A model generated the notes under the pieces. That model saw only the letters and a program-made list of their open reading frames with translations, did not search any database and was not told the origin of the DNA. From Lentisphaeria bacterium (GTDB lineage: Bacteria; Verrucomicrobiota; Lentisphaeria; Victivallales; Victivallaceae), in the NCBI GenBank assembly GCA_022009855.1, contig CP091727.1:3968001-4032000 (forward strand): DNA of 64,000 bases, in the 5' to 3' direction. Shown piece after piece: positions 29,190 through 38,746 of this stretch. Numbering within the stretch: the first letter of the stretch is position 1; each line of letters begins with the position of its first letter. The translations under genes were made by a program, and so were the position numbers.

Positions 29190-30562
29190 TGGCGCCGGCC
29201 GCAATTTTTTTCGCGGTTGATTCCGCGGAAGAAGAACCAGAGGAACGGCAGGCAGCCGGCGAAGGCGCAGAGGTCGGAGCAGGTCTGAGTGTACTGTACT
29301 CCGGCAAGACCGAAGAAGCGGGGGAGGATCAGGATCAGCGGCAGGAAATAGATGCCCTGGCGGGTGGCCGAGATGAACAGCGCCTGAAATGCTTTGCCGA
29401 CCGACTGGAAAAGCATATTGGAGAGCACGATCGTCGATTGCAGCGGCAGCGCCAGACACTGAGCGCGGAACGCGGTCGCACCGATTTCAATGAGCTGGGG
29501 ATCGTCCGGCTGAAAGACGGAGATGATCTCCGGGGCGAAACAGAAACCGAGCACAGCAAGGCAGCTGAGAAAGACTGTTCCGTTTTTCACCGCGAAGAAG
29601 AACGCCTCCCGGACCCGTTCGAACTTCCGTGCCCCGTAGTTGTACCCGGCGACCGGCTGGAATCCCTGACCGAAGCCGATCAGCGCCGAGAGGAGGAAGT
29701 GGAAGATCCTGCCGACGATCGACATGGCTGCGACCGCCGCGTCGCCGTAGGCTCCGGCGCTGACGTTCAGCGCCACGGTGGAGATTCCCGCCAGGCCCTG
29801 CCGGCAGAAGGAGGAGGCGCCGATTTTCAAAATCTCGAAATAGAGCGCGCGGTCACGGGAGATATAGGCGGGATTCAGCCGGGTGATGCTGCGTCCGGCG
29901 AGGAAGAATCCGAGCAGGATGAGAAGACTGACGCACTGACTGATCAGCGTGGCGATTGCCGCTCCGGCGATGCCGAGGTCGAATGTGAAGATGAAGAGAG
30001 GGTCGAGCGCGATGTTCAGAACGCCGCCGAAGCCGAGTCCCACGGTGGAAAAGATCGCTTTCCCTTCCGCCCGGAGCGTGTTGTTGAGCACGATCGAACA
30101 GCAGAGCACGGCGGTGCCGAGGAAGATGTAGCGGGCGTAATCCCTTGCGTAGGGGAGGATGGTCGGAGTCGCGCCAAGCAGTTTGAGCAGCGGATGGCTG
30201 AAGAGGAGTCCGATGGCGGAGAGGAGGACGCCGAGCAGCAGCGCCAGAGCGAAGGCGCTGGAAACCGCCCGGTCGGCGGTGCGCCGGTCCTGCCGCCCTA
30301 GGGCGCGGGAGACCATGCTGCCGCAGCCGATTCCGACGGTGAAACCGATCGCCTGAATGAAGGCCATGATGGCGAAGACGATTCCGACCGCGCCGGCGGC
30401 GCTGGTGCCCAGTCGGGCGACGAAAAATGTGTCGGCCATGTTGTAGAACGATGTGATCAACATGGTGAAAATGGTCGGAATGGCCAGAGATATGACCAGA
30501 CCGGGTACCGGCGTTTCGGTCATCCGTCGGAACTGCCGGAGTTCGGCATCGGTGTGTTCCAT
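29186..30562 (-). CDS. MATE family efflux transporter (2)
   Basis: Twelve-helix antiporter of the DinF/NorM superfamily, 458 aa, intact. VISLAIPTIFTMLITSFYNM and ADTFFVARLGTSAAGAVGIV are the conserved first helices; GCGSMVSRALGRQD and NYGARKFERVREAF mark the equivalent loops of the two halves, so the internal pseudo-repeat is clear. Start ATG at 30562. A MarR regulator lies 15 bp upstream on the same strand and should control it. Substrate unknown, but MarR-MATE pairs usually confer xenobiotic resistance. Confidence 0.92.
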   Translation of the reverse strand: MEHTDAELRQFRRMTETPVPGLVISLAIPTIFTMLITSFYNMADTFFVARLGTSAAGAVGIVFAIMAFIQAIGFTVGIGCGSMVSRALGRQDRRTADRAVSSAFALALLLGVLLSAIGLLFSHPLLKLLGATPTILPYARDYARYIFLGTAVLCCSIVLNNTLRAEGKAIFSTVGLGFGGVLNIALDPLFIFTFDLGIAGAAIATLISQCVSLLILLGFFLAGRSITRLNPAYISRDRALYFEILKIGASSFCRQGLAGISTVALNVSAGAYGDAAVAAMSIVGRIFHFLLSALIGFGQGFQPVAGYNYGARKFERVREAFFFAVKNGTVFLSCLAVLGFCFAPEIISVFQPDDPQLIEIGATAFRAQCLALPLQSTIVLSNMLFQSVGKAFQALFISATRQGIYFLPLILILPRFFGLAGVQYTQTCSDLCAFAGCLPFLWFFFRGINREKNCGRRH

Positions 30563-30577
30563 CGATCAGCGTGCCTC

Positions 30578-31009
30578 CTAGTCCAGCGTCATTCCGGTCA
30601 GGTTCCGGTACATTCGCTTGAGGAAGCTCTGAAACTGCTCCGATTCTTCCGGCGTGAAACCGGTGAGGGAACGCTGGTTGATCGCGCCGATCCGCGGACG
30701 GATTTCCGTCTCATAGAGCCAGCAGCCCGCTTCGGTGAGTGCGATGCGGGTCGCCCGGCGGTCGCCGGTGAGGGTGTCGCGACGGATCAGGCCGTTTTCC
30801 TCCAGACTGTTGAGCAGTTTGGAGATTGTCGCCGCTTCGATGTCGCACGCCGCGGCGAGATCTTTCTGAAGGCACTCGCCGTTCAAGGCCAGAAAGGTCA
30901 GCAGCTTCGGCTGCCCTGGAGACAGTCCGATCTGCGCCATCTCCGGACGAACCCGGTTTTTCTGTGCATGGTATACTTTCAGAACCAGTAAATTGAAGGG
31001 AAGTTTCAT
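30578..31009 (-). CDS. MarR family regulator (1)
   Basis: 143-aa winged-helix repressor. GLSPGQPKLLTFLALNGECL, LAAACDIEAATISKLLNSLE (recognition helix) and GLIRRDTLTGDRRATRIALT (wing with conserved D-x-R) are typical MarR blocks. It sits directly before MATE gene 2 and is divergent from a second MarR-MATE pair. Frame intact, ATG at 31009. Confidence 0.92.
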   Translation of the reverse strand: MKLPFNLLVLKVYHAQKNRVRPEMAQIGLSPGQPKLLTFLALNGECLQKDLAAACDIEAATISKLLNSLEENGLIRRDTLTGDRRATRIALTEAGCWLYETEIRPRIGAINQRSLTGFTPEESEQFQSFLKRMYRNLTGMTLD

Positions 31010-31024
31010 CGCTCTGTTTCAGGG

Positions 31025-31052
31025 AAATTAGTTTGCTTGCTTATTATTTCAA
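31025..31052 (-). promoter_or_regulatory. Predicted promoter/operator of MarR gene 1
   Basis: On the minus strand TTGAAA (31052-31047), 16-bp spacer, TAATTT (31030-31025). The spacer contains repeated AAGCAAGCAAAC, a likely regulator-binding sequence. Confidence 0.4.
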
Positions 31053-31164
31053 AGCTAACTATACCTTCGTTCAGTGGAATTTTCAAGCGGAAATTAGAAG
31101 AAAAAGCTCGCTTTTTTTTTCAAAGTGGGAGTTGTTATCAGGGGAGATGGAGCTATATTAATGA

Positions 31165-31193
31165 TTCCAAAATGGAAATGTTTTAAAATGGAA
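31165..31193 (+). promoter_or_regulatory. Candidate MarR operator before the second MarR-MATE pair
   Basis: TTCCA-AAA-TGGAA (31165-31177) is a 13-bp inverted repeat, and AAAATGGAA recurs directly at 31169-31177 and 31185-31193, 16 bp apart. Both lie within 35 bp of the MarR start codon. Confidence 0.5.
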
Positions 31194-31198
31194 TTATC

Positions 31199-31649
31199 AT
31201 GAGTGATCATTTTTTGAACTGTTTCGCCGAGTGGATCACTTCCGGCGGGGCTGTGTGAACAGCTACTGGGAAAAATGCGGCGGGGGTGACCCGATCGCCC
31301 GACTGACGCCGCGGCAGCGGATTCATCTTTTGCGGTGATGTTGTGCGAACCCTGCTCGCTGCAGGAGTTTATGAGTCATACCGGGCTGTCGGCGCCGGCG
31401 GCATCGGCGGCGATTGAGAAGCTGGTCCGGTGCGGAATGGTGATCCGCAGTCAGAGCGAAACCGACCGCCGCAGCGTTGTACTGACGATGGAGCCGGGAA
31501 TCCGACGCGCCGTGCAGGAGATCGACCGCTTGTTCCGGGAACGGTTTCTCGAACAGCTTCGGGAGTGCTCCCCCGGGAATGTCGCGGAATTTGACCGGAT
31601 TGCCGGTCTTCTTTTGAACGAGTTCGATCAGAAAGGGATCCTGCAATGA
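31199..31649 (+). CDS. MarR family regulator (2), frame break
   Basis: Winged-helix repressor for the MATE gene that overlaps its end. FMSHTGLSAPAASAAIEKLV is the recognition helix region and GMVIRSQSETDRRSVVLTME the wing with conserved D-R. An ATG at 31199 opens MSDHFLNCFAEWIT…, which joins the remaining sequence (NSYWEKCGG…LTPRQRIHLL) across one break near 31257. About 149 aa. Its stop overlaps the MATE ATG (ATGA at 31646), so the two are translationally coupled. It is clearly different in sequence from MarR 1. Confidence 0.85.
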
Positions 31650-33097
31650 GCGTGAAGAAAAATCAGGCGATCTACACGCGTGGTCCCATCGGCAGGACAA
31701 TGATGAAAACCGCGTTTGCGATGGTGGCGGGCACGCTGGCGATGTCCGGCTACAACATTGCGGACACCTTCTTCGTCGGTCAGCTTCATTCGGAGATTCC
31801 GCTGGCGGCGATGGGGTTCACCTTTCCGGTCATCATGCTGATCGGCTGCGTCTTCCGCGGGCTCGGCGTCGGAGTGATGACCACGACGGCGCAGGCGCTG
31901 GGCGGTGGGCGACACGGCCGGGCGGCGCGGCTGGCGACCTCCGGGCTGGTGCTGGTGTTCCTCTTTTCCGTGGTGCTGGCGGTGCTCGGCATGGTGACGA
32001 TCAACGGCACGTTCGAGTGTTTCGGCGCACAGGGCGAAGCGCTCGCTGAAGTGAAGAAATATATGAATATCTGGTACTTCGGCTGTGCGACCGCTTCGCT
32101 TTCGATGGTGGGCAACGACCTGCTGATCGCGGCCGGCGACTCCCGTGTCGCCAGCGGCATGATGATGGCGGGCATGATCATCAATGTAATTCTCGACCCG
32201 CTCTTCATTTTTGGTGTGGGACCGTTTCCCGCGATGGGGATCAGCGGCGCGGCGCTCGCGACGATTTTCTCTCAGCTGCTTGCGACGGTGACGCTGCTCT
32301 GGCTGCTCTACCGACGGCATGGATTGATCGTGCCGGAGGTGATGCCGTGGCGGCAGCTCCGGTCGGCGTGGATGCTGATGATTCGCTTTGCGATTCCGGC
32401 CGCGCTCGGCATGCTGCTGATGCCCATCGGCAGCGCGGTCATCACCCGGATCACCGCTGAATTCGGAAACACTGCGGTAGCAGCGACTGCGGCGGCGGGA
32501 CGGCTGGAGATGGTCGCCTTCATCTTTCCGATGGCGCTGGGAATATCGCTGCTGCCGATGATCGGTCAGAACTACGGAGCGCGTCTTTACAGTCGGATCA
32601 ATCAATGCCGGCGGTTTGCAATGCGGTTCGCCTTCTGGTTTCTGCTGGTGATGGCGGGAATCTATTTTGTTTTCGCGCCGCAGCTGGTGCGCTTCTTCTC
32701 CGCCGATCCCGGCGTGCAGGAGATCATGATCGTCTACATGCGGATCATTCCCTTCGGTTTCGGAATGATCGAAATTCACCGCTACAGCGGTTTTTTCTTC
32801 ACCGGCTGCGGCCTGCCGTCGATTGCGGCATGGCTCAATGCGTTGCGGATTGTCGGGCTGATGATTCCGCTTTCCCTGCTGGCGCTCTGGTTCGGGAGTC
32901 TTGCCGGACTCTTTTGGGCGCGGCTGGCGGCGGACCTGCTCGCCGGTGGAATCGGCTGGTTCCTCGCGTCGAAGATGACCCGCCGTCTGCCCGGGGACGG
33001 AGAGCCGCCGCCGGTCCGTTCCGCCGGTCTGGGGTGGAGACGGATGCTGCCGCGCCGACTGCTCGCCATAGTGGAGGCGAAGAGCAACCTCGGCTGA
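31646..33097 (+). CDS. MATE family efflux transporter (3)
   Basis: 483-aa MATE antiporter, intact. KTAFAMVAGTLAMSGYNIAD, TFFVGQLHSEIPLAAMGFTF, GLGVGVMTTTAQALGGGRHG and GISLLPMIGQNYGARLYSRI are recognisable family blocks; about 12 hydrophobic helices. It is more like the NorM-type branch with long helices 11-12 and ends with a basic tail. It is translationally coupled to MarR 2 and mirrors the MarR 1-MATE 2 pair on the other side of the divergent promoter. No terminator is visible before the insertion sequence that begins about 90 bp downstream. Confidence 0.92.
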   Translation: MSVKKNQAIYTRGPIGRTMMKTAFAMVAGTLAMSGYNIADTFFVGQLHSEIPLAAMGFTFPVIMLIGCVFRGLGVGVMTTTAQALGGGRHGRAARLATSGLVLVFLFSVVLAVLGMVTINGTFECFGAQGEALAEVKKYMNIWYFGCATASLSMVGNDLLIAAGDSRVASGMMMAGMIINVILDPLFIFGVGPFPAMGISGAALATIFSQLLATVTLLWLLYRRHGLIVPEVMPWRQLRSAWMLMIRFAIPAALGMLLMPIGSAVITRITAEFGNTAVAATAAAGRLEMVAFIFPMALGISLLPMIGQNYGARLYSRINQCRRFAMRFAFWFLLVMAGIYFVFAPQLVRFFSADPGVQEIMIVYMRIIPFGFGMIEIHRYSGFFFTGCGLPSIAAWLNALRIVGLMIPLSLLALWFGSLAGLFWARLAADLLAGGIGWFLASKMTRRLPGDGEPPPVRSAGLGWRRMLPRRLLAIVEAKSNLG

Positions 33098-33286
33098 GTG
33101 CCCCCAAGGAGACGATGAGTCCCGTGCCCGCTTGATATTTCGGAATAATTCGTATATATTGCCTCCGGATCCCCAGGAAAGATACCATGTATAGGTGACA
33201 AGCAATTGTCGGAGTAGAAAAGAACTCCTTTGTCGAGTAACTTTGGAAATTTACTCAAACCAAATTACCGAAAAAGGAGCTCAAAA

Positions 33287-34459
33287 ATGCAGAGAAAAGG
33301 TAATGCCATTCGCAGTGAAAGTCAAGTCAAGAACCAGATAAGTGTCGGAATTGATATGGGAGGCAGTCTCTGGGCAACAGCCGTTCAGGACTGGGGAAGC
33401 GGGAAAAATGAGTTATTACGGTCTGAAAGACAAGGTTGATCAAAGCAAAGAGGATCGCGTGTTTGAGCTGGTCACAAATTTGCTTCATAGTGGCAAACGC
33501 GTAGATGTTTTCTATGAAGCAGGTCGCTATGGCTACTGGCCAGCTCGTAAGTTGATTGCACTTGATGCGAATGTTCATATCCTTCCGATCAACAAGTTGA
33601 AAGTGATTATGAGTGGAAAGACGATCAAGACGGACAAACTTGATGCAAAATTCCTTGCCGCCTTGCACCCCTCGGATCATATACCAACAGTTTACATCCC
33701 GTCCTTGGAAGAGGAAGGTCGTCGGGATGCGGAACGAGAATGGGATCGTATCAAAAAATCAATAGATCGCGTAAACGCTCAAATGATTTCTTTGATAGAA
33801 CGCACACCGTTGCCAGGTTTTAAATCACACCGGACGGCGGTAGAGTGGCGCAAGGCAATTAGAAAATGGTCGAAATTGCCGGAATGGGCAGAATGTCCCA
33901 GCTTGTTGTTGCTTCGGCTTCCCAATTTGCTTGCCGAACTGGAGTTGTTCGAGAAAGAACTGGCTGATTGGAAACAGACCATCCAGAAATTCCAGAATCA
34001 CGATGAAGAAACTTCCAAACAAAATGGCAACACTGATTCGACGGCAGAAACGGTCAGAAAATTGCAACAGTTTAAAGGTGTCGGAGATCGTTTGTCACGG
34101 CACTTGCCTTGGGAGATCGGAGATTTTCACCGTTTTGCCACGGGAAAACAATTTGCCGCATTTTTCGGATTGACACCATGTCCATATGCCAGTGGGACAA
34201 TGAAAAGAGATCAGGGAATCAGCAAAGCAGGACGCAAAAGTCTGCGAAAAATGGCGATTGAATGTGCATGGCTGTGGTATCGCTGGCAACCGGAAAGTTG
34301 GTTGACAAAAAATGGAAAGACCGCCTTGCGCAAAAAGGACGTAGTCGGAGAACCGCCATTGTCGCGCTCGCGCGTCAGTTGATGGTTGCGTTGTGGCGAT
34401 ATGTGGTTAAAGGCGAAGTTATTGAAGGGGCGATTATTAACAAACCAATTGCAGCATAA
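33287..34459 (+). CDS. IS110-family transposase
   Basis: RNA-guided DEDD recombinase of the IS110 family. The N-terminal RuvC-like domain shows VGIDMGGSLWATAVQD (first Asp), VDVFYEAGRYGYW (Glu) and IKTDKLDAKFLA (Asp pair); the C-terminal Tnp_20 domain shows FKGVGDRLSRHLPWEIGDF and FGLTPCPYASGTMKRDQGIS, which includes the region of the catalytic Ser. Breaks lie near 33400 and 34310, so as read here the gene is interrupted, but these match the error pattern of the rest of the window. ATG at 33287 with AAAGGAG upstream. About 390 aa. Confidence 0.9.
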
Positions 34460-34802
34460 GCTTATGGTGAATCAACTCGTTTCACCTCCTGGTCTTCGAA
34501 AGATGCCGTAGGAAAGGTTGAGAAATTCACCGCCATTTTAAGGAGAACGAAAGGATATTTTTTGAACATAGAGGCTACTCGACAAAACTCTTGGTTGCGG
34601 ATTGCATCCGACACCTTAAGACAGAGGCTTCGAATTCACACGTTTTTCGCATGTGGCATATTATCGGCGAATGTCTGGAACGTTCGCGGTCGATGGAAGG
34701 TTGGGAACGATGGCTTACCCGCTGCCGGTGTGAAGTGCTAGAAAATATCTTTTGAAGAACAGAAACAGAGATACAATAAGTTTTGATTTTAGCAAAAAAC
34801 GA
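34460..34802 (+). ncRNA. Non-coding 3' region of the insertion sequence, candidate bridge RNA
   Basis: About 340 bp between the transposase stop and the right end. In IS1111-group elements the guide (bridge) RNA is encoded on this side. Two frames stay open for about 200-250 bp without a credible start, and local inverted repeats (for example CGAA…TTCG at 34669-34693) suggest structure. No promoter or loop assignment is possible by eye. Confidence 0.25.
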
Positions 34803-34910
34803 CACCTATGGTTACATGGGTAAGGGGAATTACGCTTCGAATATAAGAAAAACTGGAAAAAAGTTACAAAAAGTGGCTTGACAAAACCTAACATGGAAGG
34901 AGGCTGTGTC

Positions 34911-35552
34911 ATGGGCAAAAAAGTTCTGATTTTGACCGGAAGTCCACGGCGGAACGGCAACAGTTTCGCACTGGCCGAAGCGTTTATCCGCGGGGCGGAG
35001 GCCGCCGGGCATGAGGTGATGCGGTTCGATGCCGCGTCGGCTTCGATTCAGGGATGCCGCGCCTGCAACCAGTGTTACCGGACGGGGCAGGCGTGTGTGT
35101 TTCACGACGACTTCAACCGCCTTGCTCCCATGCTGGAGGAGGCGGAGGTTCTGGCGCTGATCACCCCGCTCTACTGGTTCAGTTTCCCGGCGCAGATCAA
35201 GGCGGCGATCGACAAATTTTACGCGTTGCTGGTCGGCGAGCGGGAGTGGAAGATCCGGGAATCCCTCCTGCTGGTCACCGCAGAAACCGGCGAGATGCGG
35301 GATTTCGACGGCGTCGTCCGTACCTTTGAGCTGATGAACTCCTACCTCAAGTGGAAGGAGCGCGGCCGACTGCTGGTGCCGAACGTCAACCTTCCAGGTG
35401 ATATCACCGGTACCGGCGCCTCTGCCGCTGCGGAGAAGTTGGGCCGTTCGCTTTTGAGTTTCCGCCGCCGTCAGGAGGGGATCAGCGGCGTAGCTGTTTT
35501 CTCCTCCTGCAGCCAGAGCTGCTGGAGCTCCCCCAGGTCGTTGACCCGGTAA
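34911..35552 (+). CDS. NAD(P)H-dependent flavin oxidoreductase (flavodoxin-like)
   Basis: FMN-binding reductase of the NADPH-dependent FMN reductase/iron-sulfur flavoprotein type. LILTGSPRRNGNSFALAEAF is the FMN phosphate-binding loop, CRACNQCYRTGQACVFHDDF a cysteine-bearing segment as in iron-sulfur flavoproteins, and LITPLYWFSFPAQIKAAIDK the flavin-ring loop. ATG at 34911 with GGAAGGAGG upstream. The native end is probably near 35455, where a one-base shift gives a stop; the last 30 codons overlap the convergent HAD gene and look unnatural. The gene begins about 90 bp after the insertion sequence. Confidence 0.82.
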   Translation: MGKKVLILTGSPRRNGNSFALAEAFIRGAEAAGHEVMRFDAASASIQGCRACNQCYRTGQACVFHDDFNRLAPMLEEAEVLALITPLYWFSFPAQIKAAIDKFYALLVGEREWKIRESLLLVTAETGEMRDFDGVVRTFELMNSYLKWKERGRLLVPNVNLPGDITGTGASAAAEKLGRSLLSFRRRQEGISGVAVFSSCSQSCWSSPRSLTR

Positions 35553-36276
35553 TCGGGATTGATTCCCATGGCGGGAGTGAGATCCGCACCGGGGCCGGTG
35601 ATCCGGCAGGTGAGGGTCCCGGCGGCAATGCCGCAGGCAATGTCGGTGGCGAGCCTGTCCCCCACCATCAGGCAGGCTTTGAGCGGCATGTTTTCCGGGC
35701 GGCCGCAGCGAGCAACATGCCGGGATCGGGTTTGCCCAGCACCTTGAGCCGGACTCCGGTCGCGGTTTCGAGGCAGGCGGTCAGTGCGCCGCAGTCCGGC
35801 AGCCAGGTGGGCTGATCGGTCGGGCAGAAGCGGTCCGGATGGGTGGCGAAGCCGGGTGCGCCCTGCTTCAGGAACCAGGCGGCGCGACAGAGCCGTTCGT
35901 AGACCAGTTCGCGGTCGAAGGCGACGACCACCGCGTCCGGTTCGATTTCGTCAAACTGAAATCCCGCCGCCTCGAATGCCGGGTGCATGCACGCCATGCC
36001 GAGCAGGAAGATCCGTCGGATTTCCGGATGGTTCTTCCGGAGATAATCGATCGTGTAGTCGGTCGAAAGATAGAACTGTTCCGGTTCCGCGTCGATCCCC
36101 ATTGCGCGGAGTTTCTCCACATACTGCTTCGTGCTGTACGACGAGTTGTTCGAGAGAAAGGTGACGCCGATCTTGCGGTTCGCAAGAAAGCGGAGAAATG
36201 GCAGCGTTGTCGGATAGAGTCTGCCGCCGTGATAGATGGTTCCGTCCATATCGAGAAAAAAGATGGCGAATGTCAC
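35471..36276 (-). CDS. NagD-like HAD-IIA phosphatase
   Basis: HAD-superfamily phosphatase with a C2-type cap, like NagD/phosphoglycolate phosphatases. FFLDMDGTIYHGGRLYPTTL holds the nucleophile and acid/base Asp (DMDGT), GVTFLSNNSSYS is motif II, KVLGKPDPGMLLAAA motif III with its Lys, and LMVGDRLATDIACGIAAG motif IV. A break lies near 35700. About 268 aa. It is convergent with the oxidoreductase gene, overlapping its apparent end. The physiological substrate is not evident. Confidence 0.85.
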
Positions 36277-36392
36277 TCAAAGTCCGCATATGCGAGCTCC
36301 CGGTTTACGGTGTTTACTTGTTTGTTTACTGAATATAAAACAAAAAGTAAAAAAAGCAAGTGAAAAATTGTTTTTTCGGGGGGAAAGGGGAT

Positions 36393-38068
36393 TCAATCGC
36401 GCGCGGCGCGGAGGTTGCGCAGAATGGAACGGGCATGGATGAGCGCCGAATCGCCGCCGCCGAGCATGCGGGCGATCTCGGCGGCGCGTTCGCGGTCGTT
36501 GAGGAGTCGGCTTTCCGAGAAGGTTCTGTCGCCCTCGGTATGTTTGACTACCCGGTAGTGGCGGTCGGCGCGGGCGGCCACCTGGGCGAGGTGGGAGATG
36601 CAGAGGATCTGGCGATGACGGCCGAGGTTGTGAAGCTCTTCTCCCACCCGGTTGGCGGTCTCTCCTCCGATATTGACGTCGATCTCGTCGAAGACCACCA
36701 CCGGAATGGAGTCGGCATCGGCGAGTACGGTTTTCAACGCGAGCATCAGGCGGGAGAGTTCCCCGCTGCTGGCGATTTTCCGCAGCGGCTGCAATGCTTC
36801 GCCCGCGTTGGCGGAGAACATGAGTTCGATCCGGTCCATGCCGGAGGGGCCGGGTTCCACCGTTGTGAACTCCACTTCTAGGCGGCTTTTGCCGAAGCCG
36901 ATGGCGCCGAGTTTGGCGCGGACCTCGTCAGCGAATTTTTGCGGCGCGCTCATGCCGCAGTTCCGAGAGGTGGCGGGCGGTTGCCGCGAGTTCCGCATTC
37001 AACTCTCTGCGGCGGGCATCGAACTCCTCGCGCCGTTCGCGGGTGCGGGCGTAATTTTCCAGGCGCTCCGCCGCTTCGGCGCGGGCGTCGAGTACCTGGG
37101 CCAGCGACGGTCCGTAGCGCCGTTTCAGCGTGAAGAGTTCGCCGAGGCGTGTTTCGATGGCGGCGAGCGCCTCCGCGTCGAGATCGACCTTGTCGGCAAG
37201 TGCGCTGACCGATTCGGAAAGGGTATTCACTTCGTCCCGGATGGCATCGCATTCGGTAAGGAGTCCACCGGTGAGGGTTTCATCGATGCGGGCGAGCTCC
37301 TGCAGACTGCGGTAGACGTCGCCGAGGCGGTCGGCGAGGGAGTCTTCTCCGTCAGTCAGCGCTTCGGTGAGCCGTCCCGCGGTTTCGATCACCTGCCGGG
37401 AGTTGGAGGCTAGCTTGTGTTTGGCGGAAAGCTCTTCATCCTCACCGGGGGGAGGGATTGACCCGATCGATCTCTTCGGCGAGCAGTTCAAGCCGGGAAA
37501 GTTCCGCTTCATCCGGAATAGATCGGTCGAATTCGCGCCGTTCTTCGTCGAGCCGTTCGAGTGCGGCGCACAGCTCCGCGCAACGGTTCCGGAGTTCGCC
37601 GTTGCCGGCGTAGTGGTCCAGAAGTTCAAGCTGACGGGCCGGAACGGTGAGCGAAAGCTGTTCGTTGGCTCCGTGCAGATCGACCAGCTGGCCGCCGATT
37701 TCTGCCAGCAGCCGGGCGCCGACGGGAGTGTCGTTGATGAAATTCCGCACGGCGGAGGCGGTGACGACCCGCCGTATCTGAAGTTCCGCCATCTCCCGGT
37801 CGAACGGAATGGCTGCCGCGTCGAGCAGGGCTCCGATCGTTTCGACCAGGTGCGGGGGGACGGTGAAACTGCCGGAGACGGTACAGCGGTCGGCGCCGGT
37901 ACGGATGATGCCGCGGGAGGCACGGCCTCCGAGCAGCAGCTCGACCGAACCCATTAGAATCGACTTTCCCGCTCCCGATTCGCCGGTGACGACGTTGAAT
38001 CCCGGACCGAATTCCAGCTCCGCCGATTCGATCAGGGCGTAATTTGTGATTTTCAAATAGGTGAGCAT
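36393..38068 (-). CDS. recN: DNA repair protein RecN
   Basis: SMC-like ATPase for double-strand-break repair. The Walker A motif VTGESGAGKSILMGSVELLL, the Q-loop region GGQLVDLHGANEQLSL, a central coiled coil, the ABC signature IASSGELSRLMLALK and the Walker B VVVFDEIDVNIGGETANRVG are present. Breaks lie near 37450 (G-run) and 36955. About 558 aa, normal. The ATG at 38068 gives MLTYLKITNYALIES, the usual RecN opening. It follows tsaC by 76 bp on the same strand. Confidence 0.95.
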
Positions 38069-38143
38069 GGAGTTAAAAATAGCACGCCGGAAAGGATTTT
38101 CAAGGCGGAAAGAAGAATCCCGGCACAATTTCGCCCGGAGGAG

Positions 38144-38746
38144 TCAGCGGTTTTGAAAATCCTCCAGATGAAGAGCGCCCTGTCTAAGAATGCGCAACTC
38201 CGTTCCGGCGGCGTCCACCACCGTCGAGGCAAGGGCGTTTTCCGCGATCGCTCCGCCGTCGACCGCCAGAGTCACCTCTCCGGTCAGACCGGCAAGAGCC
38301 GCGGAGAGATTGCGCGCATCCGGTTCTCCGGAACGGTTCGCGCTGGTCTGCGCCAGCGGACAATCGGCAAGCTTCAGAATTTCTGCGAGCAATGGATGAT
38401 CCGGCACCCGGAACCCAACCGTGTCACCGTTTTGCAGCGGCGCGATGATGGTGATCGGTCCGGGGCAGTACCGTTCGGCGAGTTTTGCCGGGAGTCCATC
38501 GAGTACGACACCGTATTCCGGCAGTTTCCGCCAGTCGGCGACGAACCAGCCGAGTTTTTTCGCAGCGGCGCGTCCCTTGAGTTCGTAGATGCGGCGCACC
38601 GCCGTTTCATCATCGGCGCGGCAGACGAGGCCGTAGACCGTTTCCGTCGGCAACAGCAGGACCGTTCCCGGGGCGCAAAGAAGTGCTGCCGCGCGGCGGG
38701 CGGTGTCGGCCACCCCCGCTGCGGCAAGTTCGATCACCGGATTCAT
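38144..38746 (-). CDS. tsaC: Threonylcarbamoyl-AMP synthase (TsaC/Sua5/YrdC)
   Basis: Makes threonylcarbamoyl-AMP for the t6A37 modification of ANN-decoding tRNAs. VLLLPTETVYGLVCRADDET, RIYELKGRAAAKKLGWFVAD (the KxR…K region), YCPGPITIIAP and PLAQTSANRSGEPDARN are the conserved nucleotide- and substrate-binding blocks. 200 aa, intact, YrdC domain only and without the Sua5 C-domain. Its ATG overlaps the stop of the SSS transporter gene (ATGA), so it is cotranscribed with the transporter and probably with recN. Confidence 0.93.
   Translation of the reverse strand: MNPVIELAAAGVADTARRAAALLCAPGTVLLLPTETVYGLVCRADDETAVRRIYELKGRAAAKKLGWFVADWRKLPEYGVVLDGLPAKLAERYCPGPITIIAPLQNGDTVGFRVPDHPLLAEILKLADCPLAQTSANRSGEPDARNLSAALAGLTGEVTLAVDGGAIAENALASTVVDAAGTELRILRQGALHLEDFQNR

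Larger units (their letters stand above)
33185..34819 (+). mobile_element. IS110/IS1111-type insertion sequence
   Basis: An A+T-rich island in G+C-rich surroundings holding one DEDD-type transposase. CCATGTA-TAGGTG at 33185-33197 and its imperfect inverted copy (minus strand CCATGTAACCATAGGTG, 34819-34803) are candidate subterminal inverted repeats as in the IS1111 group, and would define an element of about 1.6 kb with about 100 bp before and 360 bp after the gene. Ends are inferred, since IS110-family elements make no clear target duplication. Confidence 0.55.

Noticed and set aside
29183..30301. 372-codon acidic plus-strand open frame
   Set aside because: Antisense to MATE 2.
31628..33205. 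525-codon minus-strand open frame rich in Arg, His and Gln
   Set aside because: Antisense to MATE 3; composition is that of a shadow frame.
34878..34911. Upstream ATG for the flavin reductase
   Set aside because: The later ATG at 34911 has the Shine-Dalgarno and starts right at the conserved first strand.
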